64,000 nucleotides of DNA from Lophium mytilinum (Eukaryota > Ascomycota > Dothideomycetes > Mytilinidiales > Mytilinidiaceae): NCBI GenBank assembly GCA_010093605.1, contig MU004190.1, positions 806,001 through 870,000 on the forward strand. The letters are read 5' to 3'. The notes below the pieces were generated by a model. The model had not been told where the DNA came from and did no database searches. It worked only from the letters and a program-made list of their open reading frames with translations. Shown piece by piece: positions 56,776 through 64,000 of the stretch (positions are counted from its first letter, which is position 1; the number at the start of each line of letters is the position of its first letter). Position numbers and translations under genes: made by a program.

Positions 56776-58561
56776 ATGGCTTTAGCGTCTATCTGTTTTA
56801 CTATTGCTGCATATACGCTGGTATATAGCGGTCTCTTCACACCACACGTTCATGCACATCCAGCATACGGGTGCGCGAACGAGACGACCATCAATGGAGT
56901 CACGTTCCCGGCCCTGATTGAAGCAACGACGGAAGATCTTATAACGGGCCTCGAATCGAAGCTCTTCACAAGTGTCGACCTCGTCAATGTAAGACAAATA
57001 TTCGAGGATACTACGTATTAGTACTAACAGAATCAGGCCTACATAGCGAGGATCCACGAAATGAACTCGACTCTGCACATGGTCACTGAGCTTAATCCCG
57101 ACGCGCTCAGCATTGCCGCAGAGCTCGATGCGGAGCGTTCCAATGGCACGAATAGAGGGTAGGCCACTTAAAGTAATCGAGGAAGAGAGTCACTGACTAA
57201 ACTACAGTCCCCTTCATGGTATCCCCATTCTAATCAAAAACAATATCGCCACCGCAGACAAGATGAACAATACGGCCGGGTCCTATGCTCTTCTTGGAGC
57301 AAAAGTACCACGCGACTCTACCATAGCAGCTAAACTGCGAAAAGCCGGTGCTGTCATTCTGGGGAAAACCAACCTCAGCCAGTGGGCCAATTACAGGAGT
57401 ACCAACACCTCCAACGGATGGTCTGCCCAAGGCGGGCAGACCTACGCCGCGTACTACCCAGGTCAAGATCCATCTGGCTCATCTTCAGGCTCCGGCGTAT
57501 CATCATCTCTTGGCCTTGCGCTTGCGGCCCTAGGCACCGAGACAGACGGCTCAATCGTTAGCCCATCGGAGAACAATAACTTAATAGGCATCAAACCTAC
57601 TGTCGGCCTGACCTCCAGATCGCTAGTGATTCCGATATCCCAGCACCAGGACACAGTTGGACCCATGGCACGAACGGTAAAAGACGCCGCCTACCTCCTC
57701 CAAGCCATTGCCGGAAAAGACGTCCACGACAACTACACCTCCGCAATCCCCTTCGACAGCCTGCCAGACTACGTAGCCTCCTGTAACTTCTCCGCACTTG
57801 CCGGAAAGCGCATCGGAGTCCCCCGCAACGACATATACGAAGTCAACAATGTTACCTTCCCCATAATCGACGCTTTTAACACAGCTCTCAAGGTTCTAGA
57901 AGCCGCCGGCGCCACCATCGTCGACCCGACAAACTACACAGCCTGGGACGCCTTTTTCAGCAGCACCAGCGAGACCTGCGTTCTAGACACCGACTTCGTC
58001 TCCGACCTGAAATCGTACCTAGACCAGCTGATCTACAACCCCACCGGCGTGGAGACCCTAGCAGACGTCCGCGCATTCACGCATAGCTTCGGCGCAGAAG
58101 ACTACCCAGACCGCAACACCGCCGAGTGGGATCGGGCGTTGAACGTAACATTCAACAACACGTCTCCGGAGTTCTGGGATTGCTACCAGCGGGACCTGTA
58201 CCTTGGCGGTACAGGTGGGCTCCTCGGGGCGTTGAAGAACTACTCGCTTGACGTGATTGTCATACCGACGTTTTTCTCGTCTTCCATCTCTGCGATTATC
58301 GGCGCTCCGGTTGTGACGGTGCCGCTGGGGTCATACCCGCCGAATACAACAGTAGTGACGAATAAGAGGGGCGATCTTAATGCCACGGCGCCGAACATTC
58401 CGTTCGGGATCTCGTTTGCGGGGGCTAAGTGGAGCGAGGCGGACTTGATCGGGTACGCGTACGCGTTTGAGCAGAGAACGAAGGTGAGGGATACTATTCA
58501 GCCGTACATCAAGCCGACGACGGAGTTGAGCGATGTAGTGGCGAAGCGCAAGGCTAGATGA
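56776..58561 (+). CDS. Secreted amidase-signature hydrolase
   Basis: Exons 56776-56988, 57037-57158 and 57208-58561 encode 562 residues. A hydrophobic N-terminus (MALASICFTIAAYTLVYSGL) looks like a signal peptide. The amidase signature is intact: GIPILIKNN supplies the catalytic Lys, DPSGSSSGSGVSSSLGLALA the cis-Ser, and GTETDGSIVSPS the nucleophilic Ser. Several NxS/T sites fit secretion. Members cleave amide bonds of varied substrates, including aromatic and fatty amides. It may be a neighbour rather than a member of the oxidative gene group. Confidence 0.9.
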
Positions 58562-58743
58562 TAAACAAGGCACTGGATGAGAGACATTGAAACATTCATC
58601 GAGCAACTATCCTGGTTTGATGGGTATCATGAATCTCAACCACTACTTAGATAGCTCAATTGAGAGCCTAGGCTTTACACTAAAGTTTGCCTAGTATAGT
58701 CAAACCTTCGTTACCTCGCTTTGTCCGAGAGGGCATCATTCCA

Positions 58744-61429
58744 TTAGTACTCCGTGATGCTATTCGTGCACTTGTGAATGAAGGCACGAACAAGGTCCTG
58801 CACCGTTAGTGTCAAAGAATGCTGTAAACAACGTGGGGAAGGTGTTACCTTGAAATCACAAACCGGCATCGACCCAAATACGGGGTTATTCTTGAGCTTC
58901 AATTGAGTCGACCTCGGGCTTGCGATGCCAAACGCAACCCTCGCAAGGAACAGCGGGTCATCTTGAGGACATACTTTCAGGATCCTATCCATCATGGCTG
59001 GATCTGGTTGCTGTGGCGGGACCTGTGGAAGCACCACTTGTTGATGCGTCTCACACCAGGTGCAATGGCCGCATTCGTCCGGCAGGCCCTTCGAATCATC
59101 GGCAAAGTATGCAGCGAGAGCGCGGGAAAAGCACTTTTTCCCGGTGACAAGGCCAACGACTTCTTTAGTCCTCTGGAGGGCCTGGCTTTCACGATCCACC
59201 ATCTCGGAGTAGAGCTTGTCCGCAATGGCGTTGATCTCTGCGTCAGTAGAGGGCAGCTTGCGTTGCACAATGTATACATTCTGCACACCGCTTGTCTTTA
59301 GAGAGATAATGCCGCTCTCATTCCACTTGCTGAGCTTGCCAACGATGTCCGCTCGCACGAGTCCAGGTTTACTCGATACGACGTCTACGTCGACAGTGAG
59401 ATACTTCTTCGCTTTCAAAGCGGAAGCCCTAATTGATTTGGCTGCGAGGTCATTGTCGGCGTGGTGGTAAGCTCCATAGTCAGTGATCTCATACTGATAT
59501 TTGCTATAGATCGGAGTAGTGGCACGAATGAAGCTGAACTGTAATTCCAGCTGAGCATAAATGACACTGAGAGGGGAGCTCTGAAATATCGTTAGTGGCG
59601 TAGACATGGAACGGCGATCTAGCAGAATTACCTTGATGTCAAAAGCATTGCATTGTGCCGTATGCGATGCGGAGAATTTCTCCCCGATACCAAGTGCAAC
59701 GTTCTCGGGAGAGAAAACCTCCCTCAGGAAGTTGCGGATAGAGACCTTGGAAGGAAGATCCCCGTAGGTGAACACATTTCGAAGGTAGAAGTCATCCGGG
59801 GAGAGGAAAAACATGCAAACGCTCTGTTTACCATCTCTGCCGGCTCTCCCGATCTGCTGAGAGTATTCTTCTACGCTTTGTGGGATATTGTAGTGGACTA
59901 TGTTGCGGATGTTGGATTTGTCTATCCCCATGCCAAAGGCGATCGTCGCTACTATCTTGAAAACGTCAGTACTCAGATCCTCGCCAGGTGCGAAGATAAA
60001 TCGAATGCGGACTACAAACTTACAATCATGTCTTCGTTCTGCATGAATCTGTCTTGTACTTGGGTCTTCTTCTCGGTCAGCATCCCGGCATGAAATGATT
60101 CGGCTTTGAACCCTTCACTACAAAGTTCTCCTGCAAGAGCTTCTGTTTGCTGCAGTATTCTTAGTTTTAAGCCAGTATTGGAAGAAGAAAGTCTTACCTT
60201 TTGCACGGTAACGTAAATGATAGTCGGCCCAGAATGCTTCCTCAGAAATTTAATCAGCTCCGGGTAGCTGTCGTCTTTGGAAGCCGACGAACTGGCTAGT
60301 AGGCGCAAGCTACAATAGAGCGGTTAAAGACCATAGTTTAGAATGGTTGAGACCAAAGGGAAACCTACTTTGGTCGATACATGGGAGTTCTGAACAGCCC
60401 GGTCGTCGGACTGATACCGAAAGTAGTGCAAATGTCCGTCGCGACCTTAGGTGTGGCTGTTGCTGTAAGACAGATCACTCTCTCAGCTTTAATCTCGGTC
60501 GCGAATCGGGCCACTATTCCTCGTGCATATTGTCAACGACTAGTCAAAGCTAGATAGAGCAGGGAAAGGGTAAACACCATGGGCGTATGAAAAGACTGAC
60601 CTTTCAGATAATCCGGCCTAAACGAATGGCCCCACTAGACCGCATTAGAGATGGCCTTTCAAGATCACGTTATAATATGATTAAGTTGTATCATACCTCT
60701 GAGACACAATGAGCCTCATCCACGGCTAGTAAACGGACGCCACCGCGCACCAACTTCATGGATTCCACGAAGCCCTCGTTATTCAGTCGTTCTGGTGCGC
60801 AATATAGCAGCTTTAAGGTGCCGTTTTGGAGGTCCTGGTTAGTCTGAATGAATTGCTCTCTCGTCCTAGTAGAGTCCAGGACGGCAGCTTTGACTTTCCG
60901 GCGAACGAGAGCGTCCACCTGGTCTTTCATAAGCGCGATTAGTGGAGATACGACGATGGTGATGCCCCCATCATGGGGTGCGCGATCTCCGGATTGCTTG
61001 TCCAGCTCGCCAAACACCAACGCGGGAATCTGAACTTGTTGGTTAGAAAAAAGATAGTGATAATGCTTCGATATATTGGAATGAGGTGATCCTTACCTGA
61101 TAGCAAAGGCTCTTGCCGCCTCCAGTAGGAAAGATAACCGTCGCGCTTCCGCCGTCCAAGAGCCGAGAGATGACCGCAGCTTGTTCAAGCCGGAATGCAT
61201 CGAAGCCAAAGTTCTCTTTAAGAGCTTTCAGAGCTAATTGCTTGTTCCTATCTGAACCTCGAGCAGAAAGAAGCTCCGGTGGCGGCTTTTTGGAGAGCGG
61301 GAGATCGTTGTTGGCGTCCGTACTATCGCGGCTTCGCTTGCGACTGGAGTTGGGGTTCGAAATGGCTTGCGCCGCTTCAAACAACGCGTCATCATCGTCA
61401 GAATCGAAGCCAAACTCGTCGTCGGACAT
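58744..61429 (-). CDS. RecQ family DNA helicase
   Basis: Nine exons (61429-61097, 61029-60697, 60634-60601, 60519-60369, 60309-60198, 60149-60024, 59955-59632, 59580-58849, 58797-58744) encode 732 residues. Helicase motifs are in order: GFDAFRLEQ (motif 0), [12 protein letters not shown] (I), [29 protein letters not shown] (II), LTATATPKV (III), IIYVTVQK (IV), [11 protein letters not shown] (V) and [10 protein letters not shown] (VI). A RecQ-type zinc-binding region follows ([13 protein letters not shown]...CGHCTWC). This is a compact 3'-to-5' DNA helicase for repair and recombination, without an HRDC domain. The acidic N-terminus ([16 protein letters not shown]) is short. Three introns have lengths divisible by three and no stops, so retention would give in-frame insertions. 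Confidence 0.92.
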
Positions 61430-62262
61430 GGCGAACGGTGATGCTGTAAGATGGTAGTGAGGTGGAGTTCGAGTCGCGATTGAAGTGGGGCCGGACGCGT
61501 TGGGCGAAACGCCCGGTCACGTTACGACGCCTGGACTTATATCTCATCAACGACTTCATGCACTTGTCCTCTCACCTCCATCTACAAAATTCAACTAGCA
61601 AGCTTAGTGAGAATATACCTCGCTATGTATGTAGGATGGCCGTAAAGCTGTTCTACGGCCTTCACGTCTCTCTTCTTATGACTCGGTAGTATCAATATTT
61701 TACTCTACTCGTTCCCCTCACGACCATAGATCGCGATAGGTCACACTGCGACGACAGTTTCAATCCATCTCTCTCAACCTCACTCCCTTAAAACACGCAT
61801 ACTACTTCCTTCAACTCACGTCAGGTCACAGTTACTTTTAAATTTTCTGTGGAGTACATATATACAACATGTGAAGCGCCCCTTTCTCAATTTCCCCAAT
61901 TTCCACATCAGTCTCAGCCTTGCAGATCTCTTCGCACTATCCCAAAATCAACAAACCATGAGTGCGAATTGTTCCTTGCAAGCCCTCAACGGGCCAATCA
62001 TTACTTGCAGAGGATACAACCTTGCGCATTTTGTGCGTACTCTGCATTGAAGGCTTGAAGCTAAGGCATGAGAGCCTTGATAAAGGTTGAGCTAGCCCCA
62101 GCTTATAGAGGCTGGAGGGTGCTTGTTTGGCCGAAGCTCTAATAGCAGTCTTCGGGCTTCTCTTTTTCGTGCTTCTCGCATCCTTCCTTATCATTCGGAG
62201 TCGCGAACGGAGACCCTTCTGCAGAACGTGATTGTTTGGATTGCAACGCGCACTCTGAAGCT
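61430..62262. promoter_or_regulatory. Divergent promoter, RecQ helicase and CFEM gene
   Basis: An 833 bp gap separates the two start codons. Short frames show no family. No repeat or RNA gene is visible. Confidence 0.45.
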
Positions 62263-63286
62263 ATGGAAAAAAGGTGTTTCCTGTGGATATGCTTGGGACT
62301 GGGATGGACTGTAGGAGTTGGAGCGCAAGCTATGGCTGCGTGCGCGGTGAGTCCGTCTCGATTGCATACTTCATTGCACATCACTGAGCTGGAAGCTGAT
62401 CAATTCGCGCCTACAGCAAGGCTGCGTAGGCATATCGACGGCTAGCTGCAAACCGACAGATTACACCTGCATGTGTAATAGTGCCGATTACATCTCCAAG
62501 CTCACTGGATGTATCTACGAGGAATGCGATGAGACAGAATCAGCAGCGGCGAAGGAGTTCTTAGAGGAGCTGTGCAGTGGTACCTATAGCCCCAGTCCCG
62601 AAATCTCTCACCAGCGTATACTGATGGCATATCCAGGCGCTGGATCCCCAATCACCATATCCTCCAAAGGCGCCACCGCCAATTCCGACGACACCTCTGA
62701 CAACGAAGCCTTGGAGAACGATTGGAAAGGCATGGAAGACCACCCGCTCGAGCTGCGGCAGGAAACCGAGCTAGGCACCTTCTTCGAAACCGGTCAAACG
62801 GAAACTGGATTCCCGACCGAGACTGGCATTACTACCTTACCGACGATCACTGACACCTTCACTACAGCCTTCACCGGAACGGGCACTATCACAGGCACCG
62901 CCAGGACAGGCTCTCCAACGACCGGCAGCCGCACAATTGGTAGCCCAACAACTTCCACATCCACGCCCACCCCGAACAACCGCGGCGGCGGCGGACTCAG
63001 CACCGGCGCAAAAGTCGGCATTGGATTGGGCGTCCCGCTCGGCGCCATCATAATAGCAGGTTTAGTAGGTCTTGGGTGGTTCCTGAGGCGACGAAGCAAG
63101 AACAAAGCTGCTGCTGTAGCTAACTCGCAGCCGGAGATGGTGGGCCCGGCTAAGCTGGGTGGAGCAAGCCAGTCTGTTGGCGCAGAGCTGCCGACGAAGG
63201 GGAACACGCATGAGATGCCGGCTGGAGCGTGGATGGGACAGCCTCAAGGTCAGTTCGCGCCTGCGGAGTTGGGCGAGAATAGGTAA
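62263..63286 (+). CDS. CFEM-domain membrane glycoprotein
   Basis: Exons 62263-62346 and 62417-63286 encode 317 residues. A signal peptide (MEKRCFLWICLGLGWTVGV) is followed by an eight-cysteine CFEM module (about 27-85). It contains ACAQGCVGISTASCKPTDY, the CMCNSADY segment with Asp after the Cys pair, and GCIYEEC. A Thr/Ser/Gly-rich stalk (about 150-225) leads to one transmembrane helix (GLGVPLGAIIIAGLVGLGWF) and an RRRSK stop-transfer signal with a short cytosolic tail. CFEM proteins bind haem, act as wall or surface proteins, or serve as receptors or effectors. The single membrane span and tail suggest a surface receptor or wall sensor here. The start is the only ATG giving a signal peptide. 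Confidence 0.88.
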
Positions 63287-63751
63287 GGGTATGTGTAGAG
63301 GTCCCGTGTATGTGGGTGTGGAGGGCGATTGCGCGTTTCGAAGGGCAGGTAATCGTAGAGCGTTTTGCATATACCTAGAAAGCCACTAAATGAATGTAAG
63401 AGCGTACTGACTTTACCAAGGAACAAATTTGCTCTGCTCTTGAACCATCATACTCTCTAGATAGTCTGGCACTGGAGAAGGCAACCAGCCAGATCTATCA
63501 GAGAACCGCGCTTTCAACATCAGATTACGCGATTTTTTTTCGTGTATCTGGCAGTTAGTATCACTGCCGAGAGTGAGGCCGAGATGAAGGAACAGACAAA
63601 GCTAGCTTTCACTTCTGAGGACCTGATGTTGAATCAAAGGAGACGGATATCTATCTTTCTGAGCTATACACTCTAAACTATTAGCCTCATCCCAAGTAGA
63701 GCTGGCCGAACTCACCGAGATCTTGATCCTAGCCAAAGCAAGCCTCCCCAA
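63287..63751. other. Convergent 3' intergenic region
   Basis: This gap lies between the CFEM stop codon and the stop codon of the last, partial gene. No gene or repeat is seen. Confidence 0.5.
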
Positions 63752-64000
63752 TCAATCAAAATACCCCGGGAAAAGCCAGTTCAGCTTCTCAACCGCCTCC
63801 TTCTTCCTCCCATCCTTATGCGTAATCCCGCCTGCCCACTTCATCTGCCCTTCCAAATGCCTCGCCTTCACCTGCTCCCCATGCTCCTCCTTACTCAACT
63901 CATCCAACACAGCCCCCACAAACCTCCTCGCGTTCTCCGAATTCGCCTTCATATGCCCCATCACCATCTCCACATTCACATCCTCGCTATCATGCCAGCA
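63752..64000 (-). CDS. C-terminal fragment of an unidentified protein
   Basis: An open frame runs off the right edge of the window and ends EAVEKLNWLFPGYFD. The 82 visible residues are hydrophilic, with a helical KANSENARRFVGAVLDELSK segment. The start lies outside the window. I do not recognise the family. Confidence 0.55.
   Translation of the reverse strand, partial: CWHDSEDVNVEMVMGHMKANSENARRFVGAVLDELSKEEHGEQVKARHLEGQMKWAGGITHKDGRKKEAVEKLNWLFPGYFD

Noticed and set aside
42497-58561. A complete Atu terpene-degradation pathway
   Set aside because: No geranyl-CoA carboxylase, acyl-CoA dehydrogenase, hydratase or lyase gene is present in the window.
42497-58561. Classical secondary-metabolite cluster
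   Set aside because: There is no polyketide synthase, peptide synthetase, prenyltransferase or terpene synthase core gene in or near the group.
1-64000. CRISPR arrays, bacterial operons, Shine-Dalgarno sites
   Set aside because: The window is eukaryotic; no regularly spaced repeats of that kind occur, and genes are spliced.

Overview
The window is nuclear DNA of a filamentous ascomycete (Pezizomycotina). The evidence is the many short spliceosomal introns (about 38 to 120 nt, with GT-AG ends and CTAAC/CTGAC-like branch sites), dense protein genes on both strands, fungus-specific families (CFEM, Zn2Cys6, DUF3425-type bZIP, LaeA-like methyltransferase, ascomycete laccase), and AT-rich blocks almost devoid of CpA/TpG, the signature of repeat-induced point mutation (RIP). 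I cannot name the species. Gene models were spliced by eye; every complete model keeps an open frame across all its introns.

Layout. 1-700 is a RIP-mutated AT-rich block. 1078-5297 holds a flavoprotein fused to ankyrin-like repeats and a LaeA-like methyltransferase with 13 introns. A 4.2 kb stretch without a recognisable gene leads to an unusual secreted enzyme at 9467-13305: two chitin-binding modules, two PAN/Apple-like modules, a long Ser/Thr linker and a complete laccase in one polypeptide. A 4.27 kb Mutator-like DNA transposon follows (13482-17753), heavily RIP-mutated inside but with perfect 68 bp terminal inverted repeats and a 9 bp target duplication. Then come a DMT-family sugar transporter (18082-19846) and 6.8 kb without a recognisable gene.

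26673-33358 is a head-to-head pair from the endosomal ubiquitin pathway: Doa4-type deubiquitinase and ESCRT-0 Vps27, sharing a 551 bp intergenic region. Three uncharacterised genes and a bZIP factor follow (33921-41923).

42497-58561 looks like a catabolic or secondary-metabolic neighbourhood: class-3 aldehyde dehydrogenase, Zn2Cys6 regulator, short-chain dehydrogenase, zinc alcohol dehydrogenase, AtuA-like (acyclic terpene utilisation) protein, a FAD monooxygenase fused to a multi-pass membrane domain, and a secreted amidase. Alcohol-to-aldehyde-to-acid oxidation next to an AtuA-like protein suggests processing of an isoprenoid or similar hydrophobic alcohol, but the acyl-CoA enzymes of the bacterial Atu pathway are absent here. 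The window ends with a RecQ helicase, a CFEM membrane glycoprotein in divergent orientation, and the C-terminal end of one further gene.

The most interesting items are the chitin-binding laccase, the AtuA/monooxygenase neighbourhood, the Doa4-Vps27 shared promoter, the apparently inactive flavoprotein-ankyrin fusion, and the transposon whose termini escaped RIP.
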